Origin: Petrolisthes cinctipes
Lineage: Eukaryota; Arthropoda; Malacostraca; Decapoda; Porcellanidae
Direction: 5' to 3'
Length of the DNA stretch: 64,000 nucleotides
NCBI GenBank assembly: GCA_033782935.1
Contig: JAWQEG010000491.1
Coordinates: 620,001 to 684,000 of the forward strand
The notes under the pieces: model-generated
The model's database searches: none
Seen by the model: the letters and a program-made list of their open reading frames with translations, nothing else
What the model was told of the DNA's origin: nothing
Part shown: positions 51,491-64,000 of the stretch, piece after piece
Layout: every line of letters begins with the position of its first letter
Numbering within the stretch: the first letter of the stretch is position 1
Program-made: the position numbers and the translations under genes

Positions 51491-53639
51491 GGGCTCCTAA
51501 AATATCGATTTTCAGCATGTTTTGCGCCTTTATTTTGAAAATATTCTAGCAGTGAGTAGGCATGTACAGATCGCTTTTGGGACCCCAAAATTTCGAATTT
51601 TCGGGTGTTTTGAGCATGAATTTGATATATAAACGGGTACTGAAGATGTATGCACATATCGACTTTGGACACCTAAAATATTGGTTTTTAGCATGTTTTA
51701 ATCCTATATTTTAAAACATTCTAGCACTGAGTAGACATGTACAGATCGCTTCGGGGACCCAAGAATATTGAATTTTTGGGTGTTTTGAGCCTGAATTTGA
51801 GATATAAACGGGTACAGAAGATGCATGCACATATCGACTTTGGGCTCCTAAAATATCGATTTTCAGCATGTTTTGGGCCTTTATTTTGAAAATACTTTAA
51901 CTCGAAGTAAGCATGTACAGATCGCTTCTGGAACCCAAAAATATTGACTTTTCGGGTGTTTAGAGCTTGAATTTGAGATATAAACGGGTACTGAATATAC
52001 ATGCACATATCGACTTTTTGCACCTAAATTATCGATTTTAAGCATGTTTTGGGTCTGTATCTTGAAAACATTCTAGCAAGGAGTAGGCATATACAGATTG
52101 CTTATGGGACCCAAAAATACCGAATTTTCGGGTGTTTTGAGCCTGAATTTGAGATATTAACGGGTGCAGAAGATGCATGCACATATCGACTTTGGGCACC
52201 TAAAATATCTTTTTTCAGCATGTTTTATTGCCTGTATTTTTAAAGGACTCTAACACTGAGTAGGCATGTATACCAGATCGCTTCTGGAACCAAAAAATAC
52301 CGAATTTCCGGGTGTTTAGAGCCAGAATTTAAGATATGAACGGGTACAGAAGATGCATGCACATATTGACTATGGGCAGCTAAAATATCGATTTTCAGCA
52401 TGTTTTGGGCATGTATTTTGAAAATACTTAAACACGGAGTAGGCATATACAGATTGCATCTGGGACCCAAAAATATCGAATTTTCGGGTGTTTTGAACCT
52501 AAATTTGAGATATAAACTGGTACAGAACATCCATGCACATAACGACTTGGGACACCTAAAATATAAATTTTTAGCATGTTTTAAACCTATATTTTAAAAA
52601 CATTCTAGCACTGAGTAAACATGTACAGATCGCTTCTGGAACCTAAAACTACTGAATATTCGGGTGTTTTGAGCTTGAATTTGAGATGTAAACCGGTACT
52701 GAAGATGCATGCACATATCGACTTTGGGCACCTAAAATATCGATTTTAAGCTTGTTTTGGACCTGTATTTTGAAAATACTCTAACACGTAGTAGGCATGT
52801 ACATATCGATTTTCGTTCCTAAAAATATCGAATTTTCGGGTGTTTTGAGCCTCAATTTGAAATATAAACGGGTACAGAATATGCATGCACATATCGACTT
52901 TGGACACCAAAAATATCGATTTTTAGCATGTACTGAGTCTATATTTTGAAAACATTTTAGCACTGCGTAGGCATATACAGATCGCTTCTGGGACCCAAAA
53001 ATATCGAATTTTTGGGTGTTTTGAGCCTGAATTTAAGATATAAACGAGTACTGAAGATGCATGCACATATCGACTTTTTGCACCTAAAATATCTATTTTG
53101 GGCATGTTTTGGGTCTGTATCTTGAAAACATTCTAGCATGGAGTAGGCATATACAGGTTGCTTCTGGGACCAAAAAATATCGAATTTTCGGGTGTTTTGA
53201 GCCTGAATTTGAGATATAAATGAGTACAGAAGATGCATGCACATATCAACTTGGGACACCTAAAATATAAATTTTTAGCATGTTTTAAACCTATATTTAA
53301 AAAACATTCTAGCACTGAGTAAGCATATACAGATCGCTTCTGGAACTTAAAACTATTGAATATTCGGGTGTTTTGAGCCTGAATTTGATATGTAAACAGG
53401 TACTGAAGATACATGCACATATCGACTTTCTGCACATAAAATATCGATTTTAAGATTGTTTTGGGTCTGTATCTTGAAAACATTCAAGCAAGGAGTAGGC
53501 ATGTACAGATTGCTTCTGGGATCCAAAAATATCGAATTTTAGTGAGTTTTCAGCCTGAATTTGAAATATAAAAAACGCGTAAAGAAGATGCATGCACATA
53601 TCGACTTTGGGCACCCAAAATATCGATTTTGAGCATGTT

Positions 53640-54060
53640 TTGGGCCTGTATTTTAAAAACATTCTAACACGGAGTATGCACGTACAGATCGCTTCTGGGA
53701 TCCAAAAACATTGAATTTTCGGGTGTTTTGAGCATGAATTTGAGATATAAACGGGTACAGAAGATGCATGCACATATCGACTTTGGGCACCTAAAATATC
53801 GATTTTGAGCATCTTTTGGGCCTGTATTTTGAAAACATTCTAGCAAGGAGTAGGCATGTACAGATCGCTTCTGGGACCCAAAAATACCGAATTTTCTGGT
53901 GTTTTGAACCTAAATTTGAGATATAGACGGGTACAGAAGATGCATACACATATTGACTTTTGGCACCTAAAATATAGATTTTCAGCATGTTTTAAGCCTG
54001 TATTTTGAAAATACTTTAACACGGAGAAGGCATGTACAGATCGCTTCTGGGACCCAAAAA
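53640..54060. repeat. Duplicate of the f/b hybrid island
   Basis: Copy 2 of the 45280 island at a spacing of 8354-8355 bp. It retains GAGCATCTTTTGGG, the type-f signature, before the switch to type b. This confirms the hybrid origin; copy 1 has the mutated GAGCATTTTTTGGG. Confidence 0.7.
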
Positions 54061-54192
54061 TATCGAATTTTCGGGTGCTTTGAGCCTGAATTCGAGATAT
54101 AAACGGGTACTGAAGATGCATGCACATATCAACTTCTGGTCACCTAAAATATCGATTTTGAGTATGTTTTGAGCCTATATTTTGAAAACATT

Positions 54193-56470
54193 CTAGCCCT
54201 GAGTAGGCATGTACAGATCGCTTCTGGGACAGAATATTATCGAATTTTCGGGTGTTTTGGGGTTGAATTTGGGATATAAACGGTTGCAGAAGATGCATAC
54301 ACATATTGACTTTGGGCACCTAAAATATCGATTTTCAGCATGTTTTGGGCCTGTATCTGAATAGGCATGTACAGATCGCTTCTGGGACCCCAAAATATCG
54401 AATTTCCGGGTGTTTGGAAACTGAATTTGAGATTTAAACGGGTACAGAAGATGCATGCATATATCGTTTTTGGGCACCTAAAAGATCGATTTTCAGTATA
54501 CAGTAATTTGGGCCTGTATTTTGAAAATACTCTAACACGGAGTAGGCATGTACAGATCGCTTCTGGGACTCCAAAATATCGGATTTTCGGGTGTTTTGGG
54601 CCTGAATTTGAGATATCGACTTTGGGCACCTAAAATATCGATTATTAGCATGTTTTGGGACTATATTTTGAAAATATTCTAGCACTGAGTAGGCATGTAC
54701 AGATCGCTTTTGGGACCCCAAAATATCAAATTTTCGGGTGTTTTGAGCCTGAATTAGATATATAAACGGGTACTGAAGATGCATGCACATATCAACTTTT
54801 GGGCACCTAAAATATCGATTTTGAGTATGTTTTGAGCCTATATTTTGAAAACATTCTAGCCCTGAGTAGGCATGTACAGATCGCTTCTGGGACCCCAAAA
54901 TATCGAATTTCCAGGTGTTAGGAACCTGAATTTGAGATATAAACGGAAACAGAAGATGCATGCACATATCGACTTTGGGCACCTAAAAGATCGATTTTCA
55001 GTATACAGTAATTTGGGCCTGTATTTTGAAAATACTCTAACACGGAGTAGGCATGTATAGATCGCTTAAGGGACTCCAAAATATCGGATTTTCGGGTGTT
55101 TTGGGCCTGAATTTGAGATATCGACTTTGGGCACCTAAAATATCTATTTCTTGCATGTTTTGGGTCTATATTTTGAAAATATTCTAGCACTGAGTAGGCA
55201 TGTACAGATCGCTTCTGGGACCCCAAAATATAGAAATTTCGGGTGTTTTGAGCCTGAATTTGATATATAAACGGGTACTGAAGATGCATGCACATATCGA
55301 CTTTTGGGCACCTAAAATATCGATTTTCAGCATGTTTTGGGCTTGTATTTTGAAAATACTCTAACTAGGAGTAGGCATGTACAGATCGCTTCTAGGACCC
55401 CGAAATACCGAATTTTCAGGTGTTTTGAGCCTGAATTTAAGATATAAACGGGTACAGAAGATCGACTTTGGACACTAAAAATATCAATTTTTAGCTTGTT
55501 TTGAGCCTATATTTTGAAAACATTCTAGCACTGAGTAGGCATGTACAGATCGCTTCTGGGACCGAAAAATATCGAATTTTTGGTTGTTTTGGGGTTGAAT
55601 TTGGGATATAAACGGTTGCAGAAGATGCATACACATATTGACTTTGGGCACCTAAAATATCGATTTTCAGCATGTTTTGGGCCTGTATCTGAATAGGCAT
55701 GTACAGATCGCTTCTGGGACCCCAAAATATCGAATTTCCGGGTGTTTGGAAACTGAATTTGAGATTTAAACGTGTACAGAAGATGCATGCATATCTCGTT
55801 TTTGGGCACCTAAAAGATCGATTTTCAGTATACAGTAATTTGGGCCTGTATTTTGAAAATACTCTAACACGGAGTAGGCATGTACAGATCGCTTCTGGGA
55901 CTCCAAAATATCGGATTTTCGGGTGTTTTGGGACTGAATTTGAGATATCGACTTTGGGCATCTAAAATATCGATTTTTAGCATGTTTTGGGTCTATATTT
56001 TGAAAATATTCTAGCACTGAGTAGGCATGTACAGATCGCTTTTGGGACCCCAAAATATCAAATTTTCGGGTGTTTTGAGCCCGAATTAGATATATAAACG
56101 GGTACTGAAGATGCATCCACATATCAACTTTTGGGCACCTAAAATATCGATTTTGAGTATGTTTTGAGCCTATATTTTGAAAACATTCTAGCCTTGAGTA
56201 GGCATGTACAAATCGCTTCTGGGACAAAAAATATCGAATTTACGGGTGTTTTGAGGTTGAATTTGGGATATAAACGGTTGCAGAAGATGCATACACATAT
56301 CGACCTTGGGCACCTAAAATATCGATTTTCAGCATGTTTTTGGCCTGTATATGAGTAGGCATGTACAGATCGCTTGTGGGACCCCAAAATATCGAATTTC
56401 CGGGTGTTAGGAACCGGAATTTGAGATATAAACGGAAACAGAAGATGCATGCACACATCGTTTTTGGGCA
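54193..56470. repeat. 1332-bp HOR, two copies
   Basis: The segment from about 54193 recurs from about 55525 at a spacing of 1332 bp. Markers in order are GGGGTTGAATTTGGG, ACGGTTGCAGAAG, CTGTATCTGAATAGG, TATACAGTAATTTGGG and the 147-bp monomer. Only one equivalent unit exists in copy 1 of the large duplication (46634-47460). Confidence 0.7.
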
Positions 56471-57992
56471 CCTAAAAGATCGATTTTCAATATACAGTAA
56501 TTTGGGCCTGTATTTTGAAAATACTCTAACACGGAGTAGGCATGCACAGATCGCTTCTGGGACTCCAAAATATCGGATTTTCGGGTGTTTTGGGCCTGAA
56601 TTTGAGATATCGACTTTGGGCACCTAAAATATCTATTTCTAGCATGTTTTCGGTCTATATTTTTAAAATATTCTAGCACTGAGTAGGTATGTACAGATCG
56701 CTTCTGGGACCCCAAAATATCGAATTTTCGGGTGTTTTGAGCCTGAATTTGATATATAAACGGGTACTGAAGATGCATGTACATATCGACTTTTGGGCAC
56801 ATAAAATATCGATTTTCAGCATGTTTTAAGCCTGTATTTTGAAAATACTCTAACACGGAGTAGGCATGTACAGATCGCTTCTGGGACCTCAAAATATCGA
56901 ATTTTCGGGTGTTTTCAGCCTGAATTTGAGATATGAACGGGTACTGAAGATGCATGCACATATCGACTTTTGGGCACCTAAAATATCGATTTTTAAGAAT
57001 GTTTTGGATCTGTATCTTGAGAACATTCTAACTAGGAGTAGGCATGTACTGATCGCTTCTAGGACACCGAAATACCGAATTTTCGGGTGTTTTGATCCTG
57101 AATTTGAGATATAAACGGGAACAGAAGATGCATGCACATATCGACTTTGGACACTTAAAATATCGATTTTTAGCATGTTTTGAGCCTATATTTTGAAAAT
57201 ACTCTAACACGGAGTAAGCATGTACATATCGCTTCTGGGACTCCAAAATATCGAATTTTCGGGTGTTTTGAGCCTGAATTTGAGATATAAACGGGTACAG
57301 AAGATGCATGCACATATTGACTTTGGGCACCTAAAATATCGATTTTCACCATGTTTTGGGCCTGTATCTGAATAGGCCAGTACAGATCGCTTCTGGGACC
57401 CCAAAATATCGAATTTCCGGGTGTTTGGAACCTGAATTTGAGATATAAACGGGTACAGAAGATGCATGCACATATCGACTTTTGGGCACCTAAAAGATCG
57501 ATTTTCAGTATGTTTTGGGCCTGTATTTTGAAAATACTCTAATATGGAGTAAGCATGTACAGATCGCTTCTGGAACCCCAAAATATCGAATTTTCGGGTG
57601 TTTTGGGCCTGAATTTGAGATATCGACTTTGGGCACCTAAAATATCGATTTTTAGCATGTTTTGGGACTATATTTTGAAAATATTCTAGCAGTGAGTAGG
57701 CATGTACAGATCGCTTTTGGGACCACAAAATATTGAATTTTCGGGTGTTTTGACCCTGAATTTGATATATAAACGGGTACTGAAGATGCATGCACATATC
57801 AACTTTGGGCACCTAATATATCGATTTTGAGCATGTTTTGGGTCTGTATCTTGAAAACATTCTAACTAGGAGTAGGCATGTACATATCGCTTCTAGGACC
57901 CAAAAATACTGAATTTTCGAGTGTTTTGAGCCTGAATTTAAGATATAAACGGGTACAAAAGTACGACTTTGGACACTAAAAATATCGATTTT

Positions 57993-60900
57993 TAGCATGT
58001 TTTGAGCCTATATTTTTAAAAAAATTCTAGCACTGAGTAGGCATGTACAGATCGCTTCTGGGACCCAAAAATATCGAATTTTAGGGTGTTTTGAGTTTGA
58101 ATTTGAGATATAAACGGGTACAGAAAATGCAGGCACATATCGACTTTTGGGCACCTAAAATATCGATTTTTAGGTATGTTTTGGGTCTGTATCTTGAAAA
58201 CATTCTAACTAGGAGTAGGCATGTACTGATCGCTTCTAGGACCCCGAAATACCGAATTTTCGGGTGTTTTAATCCTGAATTTGAGATATAAACGGGTACA
58301 GAAGATGTATGCACATATCGACTTTGAACACTTAAAATATCGATTTTTAGCATGTTTTGAACCTATATTTTGAAAACATTCTAGCACTGAGTAGGCATGT
58401 ACAGATCGCTTCTGGGACCCCAAAATATCGAATTTTCAGGTGTTTTGGGCCTGAATTTGAGATATAAACGGGTACAGAAGATGCATGCACATATCGACTT
58501 TGGGGCTCCTAAAATATCGATTTTGAGCATGTTTTGGGTCTGTATCTTGAAAACATTCTTACTAGGAGTAGGCATGTACAGATCGCTTCTAGGACCCAAA
58601 AATACCGAATTTTCGGTTGTTTTGAGCCTGAATTTGAGATATAAACGGGTACAGAAGATGTATGCACATATCGACTTTGGACACTTAAAATATCGATTTT
58701 GAGCATGTTTTAAGCCTGTATTTTGAAAATACTCTTACACGGGGTAGGCATGTACAGATCGCTTCTGGGACCTCAAAATATCGAATTTGCGGGTGTTTTG
58801 AGCCTGAATTTGAGATATAAACGGGTTCTGAAGATGCATGCACATATCGACTTGTGGGCACCTAAAATATCGATTTTGGGCATATTTTGGGTCTGTATCT
58901 TGAAAACATTCTAACTAGGAGTAGGCATGTACATATCGCTTCGAGGACCCAAAAATACCGAATTTTCGGGTGTTTTGAGCCTAAATTTAAGATATAAACG
59001 GGTACAGAAGATCGACTTTGGACACTAAAAATATCGATTTTTAGCATGTTTTGAGCCTATATTTTTAAAAAAATTCTAGCACTGAGTAGGCATGTACAGA
59101 TCGCTTCTGGGACCCAAAAATATCGAATTTTAGGGTGTTTTGAGTTTGAATTTGAGATATAAACGGGTACAGAAAATGCAGGCACATATCGACTTTTGGG
59201 CACCTAAAATATCGATTTTTAGGTATGTTTTGGGTCTGTATCTTGAAAACATTCTAACTAGGAGTAGGCATGTACTGATCGCTTCTAGGACCCCGAAATA
59301 CCGAATTTTCGGGTGTTTTAATCCTGAATTTGAGATATAAACGGGTACAGAAGATGTATGCACATATCGACTTTGAACACTTAAAATATCGATTTTTAGC
59401 ATGTTTTGAACCTATATTTTGAAAACATTCTAGCACTGAGTAGGCATGTACAGATCGCTTCTGGGACCCCAAAATATCGAATTTTCAGGTGTTTTGGGCC
59501 TGAATTTGAGATATAAACGGGTACAGAAGATGCATGCACATATCGACTTTGGGGCTCCTAAAATATCGATTTTGAGCATGTTTTGGGTCTGTATCTTGAA
59601 AACATTCTTACTAGGAGTAGGCATGTACAGATCGCTTCTAGGACCCAAAAATACCGAATTTTCGGTTGTTTTGAGCCTGAATTTGAGATATAAACGGGTA
59701 CAGAAGATGTATGCACATATCGACTTTGGACACTTAAAATATCGATTTTGAGCATGTTTTAAGCCTGTATTTTGAAAATACTCTTACACGGGGTAGGCAT
59801 GTACAGATCGCTTCTGGGACCTCAAAATATCGAATTTGCGGGTGTTTTGAGCCTGAATTTGAGATATAAACGGGTTCTGAAGATGCATGCACATATCGAC
59901 TTGTGGGCACCTAAAATATCGATTTTGGGCATATTTTGGGTCTGTATCTTGAAAACATTCTAACTAGGAGTAGGCATGTACATATCGCTTCGAGGACCCA
60001 AAAATACCGAATTTTCGGGTGTTTTGAGCCTAAATTTAAGATATAAACGGGTACAGAAGATCGACTTTGGACACTAAAAATATCGATTTTTAGCATGTTT
60101 TGAGCCTATATTTTTAAAAAAATTCTAGCACTGAGTAGGCATGTACAGATCGCTTCTGGGACCCAAAAATATCGAATTTTAGGGTGTTTTGAGTTTGAAT
60201 TTGAGATATAAACGGGTACAGAAAATGCAGGCACATATCGACTTTTGGGCACCTAAAATATCGATTTTTAGGTATGTTTTGGGTCTGTATCTTGAAAACA
60301 TTCTAACTAGGAGTAGGCATGTACTGATCGCTTCTAGGACCCCGAAATACCGAATTTTCGGGTGTTTTAATCCTGAATTTGAGATATAAACGGGTACAGA
60401 AGATGTATGCACATATCGACTTTGAACACTTAAAATATCGATTTTTAGCATGTTTTGAACCTATATTTTGAAAACATTCTAGCACTGAGTAGGCATGTAC
60501 AGATCGCTTCTGGGACCCCAAAATATCGAATTTTCAGGTGTTTTGGGCCTGAATTTGAGATATAAACGGGTACAGAAGATGCATGCACATATCGACTTTG
60601 GGGCTCCTAAAATATCGATTTTGAGCATGTTTTGGGTCTGTATCTTGAAAACATTCTTACTAGGAGTAGGCATGTACAGATCGCTTCTAGGACCCAAAAA
60701 TACCGAATTTTCGGTTGTTTTGAGCCTGAATTTGAGATATAAACGGGTACAGAAGATGTATGCACATATCGACTTTGGACACTTAAAATATCGATTTTGA
60801 GCATGTTTTAAGCCTGTATTTTGAAAATACTCTTACACGGGGTAGGCATGTACAGATCGCTTCTGGGACCTCAAAATATCGAATTTGCGGGTGTTTTGAG

Positions 60901-61140
60901 CCTGAATTTGAGATATAAACGGGTTCTGAAGATGCATGCACATATCGACTTGTGGGCACCTAAAATATCGATTTTGGGCATATTTTGGGTCTGTATCTTG
61001 AAAACATTCTAACTAGGAGTAGGCATGTACATATCGCTTCGAGGACCCAAAAATACCGAATTTTCGGGTGTTTTGAGCCTAAATTTAAGATATAAACGGG
61101 TACAGAAGATCGACTTTGGACACTAAAAATATCGATTTTT
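57993..61140. repeat. 1049-bp six-monomer HOR in three near-identical copies
   Basis: Copies start at about 57993, 59042 and 60091, each 1049 bp (six monomers, less one 12-bp deletion, plus a few single-base insertions). Landmarks repeat exactly at 1049-bp steps: TTTTTAAAAAAATTC, AAATGCAGGCAC, TTTAGGTATGTTTTGGG, TTTGGGGCTCC, ACACGGGGTAGG and CTTGTGGGCACC. I saw no base difference among the copies in the stretches compared, so this is the youngest amplification in the window. The equivalent single unit in copy 1 of the large duplication is about 48963-50010. A collapse or expansion error in assembly is possible. Confidence 0.88.
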
Positions 61141-64000
61141 AGCTTGTTTTGAGCCTATATTTTGAAAACATTCTAGCACTGAGTATGCATGTACAGATCG
61201 CTTCTGGGACCGAAAAATATCGAATTTTTGGGTGTTTTGGGGTTGAATTTGGGATATAAACGGTTGCAGAAGATGCATACACATATTGACTTTGGGCACC
61301 TAAAATATCGATTTTCAGCATGTTTTGGGCCTGTATCTGAATAGGCATGTACAGATCGCTTCAGGGACCCCAAAATATCGAATTTCCGGGTGTTTGGAAC
61401 CTGAATTTGAGATTTAAACGGGTACAGAAGATGCATGCACATATCGACTTTTGGGCACCTAAAAGATCGATTTTCAGTATGTTTTGGGCCTGTATTTTGA
61501 AAATACTCTAACACGGATTAGGCATGTACAGATCGCTTCTGGGACCACAAAATAACGAATTTTCGGGTGTTTTTGGCCTGAATTTGAGATATCGACTTTG
61601 GGCACCTAAAATATCGATTTTTAGCATGTTTTGGGCCTATTTTTGGAAAATATTCTAGCACTGAGTAGGCATGTACAGATCGCTTCTGGGACCCCAAAAT
61701 ATCAAATTTTCGGGTGTTTTGAGCCTGAATTTGAGATATAAACGGGTACTGAAGATGCATGCACATATAAACTTTTGGGCACCTAATATATCGATTTTGA
61801 GCATGTTTTGAGCCTATATTTTGAAAACATTCTAGCCCTGAGTAGGCATGTACAGATCGCTTCTGGGATCCCAAAATATCGAATTTCCGGGTGTTTGGAA
61901 CCTGAATTTGAGATATAAACGGAAACAGAAGATGCATGCACATATCGAATTTGGGCACCTAAAAGATCGATTTTCACTATACAGTAATTTGGGCCTGTAT
62001 TTTGAAAATACTCTAACACGGAGTAGACATGTACAGATCGCTTCTGGGACTCCAAAATATCGGATTTTCGGGTGTTTTGGGCCTGAATTTGAGATATCGA
62101 CTTTTTTTACACCTAAAATATCTATTTCTACCATGTTTTCGGTCTATATTTTGAAAATATTCTAGCACTTAGTAGGCATGTACAGATCGCTTCTGGGACC
62201 CAAAAATATCGAATTTTCGGGTGTTTTGAGCCTGAATTTGATATATAAACGGGTACTGAAGATGCATGCACATATCGACTTTTGGGCACCAAAAATATCG
62301 ATTTTCAGCATGTTTTGGGCCTGTATTTTGAAAATACTCTAACACGGAGTAGGCATGTACAGATCGCTTCTGGGACCTCAAAATATCGAATTTTCGGGGG
62401 TTTTCAGCCTGAATTTGAGATATGAACGGGTACTGAAGATGCATGCACCTATCAACTTTGGGCTCCTAAAATATCGATTTTCAGCATGTTTTGGGCCTGT
62501 ATCTGAATAGGCCAGTACAGATCGCTTCTGGGACCCCAAAATATCGAATTTCCGGGTGTTTGGAACCTGAATTTGAGATATAAACGGGTACAGAAGATAC
62601 ATGCACATATCGACTTTTGGGCACCTAAAAGATCGATTTTCAGTATGTTTTGGGCCTGTATTTTGAAAATACTCTGATATGGAGTAAGCATGTACAGATC
62701 GCTTCTGGGACCCCAAAATATCGAATTTTCGGGTGTTTTGGGCCTGAATTTGAGATATCGACTTTGGGCACCTAAAATATCGATTTTTAGCATGTTTTGG
62801 GACTATATTTTGAAAATATTCTAGCAGTGAGTAGGCATGTACAGATCGCTTTTGGGACCCCAAAATATTGAATTTTCGGGTGTTTTGACCCTGAATTTGA
62901 TATATAAACGGGTACTGAAGATGCATGCACCTATCAACTTTGGGCACCTAAAATATCGATTTTGAGCATGTTTTGGGTCTGTATCTTGAAAACATTCTAA
63001 CTAGGAGTAGACATGTACATATCGCTTTTAGGACCCCAAAATACCGAATTTTCGAGTGTTTTGAGCCTGAATTTAAGATATAAACGGGTACAAAAGTACG
63101 ACTTTGGACCCTAAAAATATCGATTTTTAGCATGTTTTGAGCCTATATTTTTAAAAAAATTCTAGCACTGAGTAGGCATGTACAGATCGCTTCTGGGACC
63201 CAAAAATATCGAATTTTAGGGTGTTTTGAGGTTGAATTTGAGATATAAACGGGTACAGAAGATGCATGCACATATCGACTTTTGGGCACCTAAAAGATCG
63301 ATTTTCAGTATGTTTTGGGCCTGTATTTTGAAAATACTCTAATACGGAGTAGGCATGTACAGATCGCTTCTGGAACCCCAAAATATCGAATTTTTGGGTG
63401 TTTTGAGGTTGAATTTGAGATATAAACTGGTACTGAAGATGCATGCACATATCGACTTTGCAGACTTAAAATATCGATTGTTAGCATGTTTTGAGCCTAT
63501 ATTTTGAAAATAATCTAGCACTGACTAGGCATGTACAGATCGCTTCTGGGAACCCAAAATATCATATTTTCAGTTGTTTTGAGGATGAATTTGGAATATA
63601 ATCTGGTGCCGAAGATGCATGCACGTATTGACTTTGGGCACCTATAATATCGATTTTGAGCATGTTTTTGAGCCTATATTTTGAAAACATTCTAGCACTG
63701 AGTAGGTATGTACAGATCGCTTCTGGGACCCTAAAATATCGAATTTTCGGGTGTTTTGAGGTTGAATTTGGGATATAAACGAGTGCAGAAGATGCATACA
63801 CATATCGACTTTTGGGCACCTAAAAGATCGATTTTCAGTATGTTTTGAGCCTGTATATTAAAAATACTCTAACACGGAGTAGGCATGTACAGATCGCTTC
63901 TGGGACCCCCAAATATCGAATTTTCGGGTGTTTTGGACATGAATTTGAGATATCGACTTTGGGCACCTAAAATATCGATTTTTAGCATGTTTTTGGCCTG

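Larger units (their letters stand above)
51570..62614. repeat. Large duplication, copy 2 (about 11 kb, internally expanded)
   Basis: Begins about 80 bp after copy 1 ends, making a nearly adjacent direct duplication. It is longer than copy 1 mainly because a 1332-bp unit is present twice (54193 and 55525) and a 1049-bp HOR three times (57993-61140). Elsewhere it differs mostly by single bases. Confidence 0.8.
36562..64000. repeat. 176-bp satellite array, right arm
   Basis: The same satellite, same orientation and same monomer resume directly after the LINE tail and run to the window end. Up to about 40 kb the monomer types match those left of the LINE. Beyond that, divergence rises and new length variants appear. 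No coding gene, RNA gene or second mobile element is visible in this arm. Together the two arms hold about 340 monomers ((64000-3822)/176). Confidence 0.97.
45790..64000. repeat. Satellite zone 5: region with shortened monomer variants
   Basis: Defined by several length variants rare or absent elsewhere. One is a 147-bp monomer in which GAGATAT joins CGACTTTGGG directly (first near 46083, about 14 occurrences). Others are an 18-bp loss giving CTGTATCTGAGTAGG or CTGTATCTGAATAGG, a 12-bp loss giving GAAGATCGACTTT, and a TATACAGTAATTTGGG variant. An extra C in GGACCCCAAAATATCG is common. All monomers keep the same orientation. Confidence 0.75.

Overview
This window is eukaryotic, very probably animal, satellite DNA. 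Roughly 340 head-to-tail monomers of about 176 bp run in one orientation from the first base to the last, and the array continues past both edges. The only other sequence is one 3.8-kb non-LTR retrotransposon (LINE) at 32740-36561. I see no host gene, rRNA, tRNA, CRISPR array or prokaryotic feature. The array and a LINE with an APE-type endonuclease and YADD reverse transcriptase point to a metazoan heterochromatic or centromere-like locus. The consensus monomer has about 40% G+C and 7 CpG against about 7 expected, so there is no vertebrate-like CpG loss. That fits an invertebrate but does not prove it, and I cannot name the species.

The 176-bp monomer is itself an ancient head-to-tail dimer. 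Starting at the first GGG, its two 88-bp halves align without gaps at about 59 of 88 positions. Diagnostic changes in half A define recurring monomer types, and these are arranged in higher-order repeats (HORs).

Layout: 1-16629 is a mosaic of monomer types with short-range HORs. 16630-32739 is a strong HOR zone, with three copies of a 2.65-3.9-kb unit at 16830, 19482 and 23202, then a 3882-bp-spaced repeat. 32740-36561 is the LINE. 36562-39980 resumes the same HOR material and includes a copy of the LINE target site without the LINE, near 38676. 39980-43214 is a more diverged stretch. 43215-64000 is a large, nearly adjacent duplication (43215-51490 and 51570-62614) with its own short monomer variants. 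Inside its second copy a 1049-bp six-monomer HOR is present three times in near-identical form (57993-61140), but only once in the first copy.

The LINE is in the plus orientation. It has a 674-bp leader without a recognisable ORF1, then one long frame (33414-36431) encoding a hydrophobic N-terminus ending in a 2A motif (DIELNPGP), an endonuclease and a reverse transcriptase. One in-frame TGA at 34905-34907 splits the frame. The element ends in a (TAA)6 tail and is flanked by a short ATATA duplication. The array evolves by in-register unequal exchange, and the LINE is a relatively young passenger.
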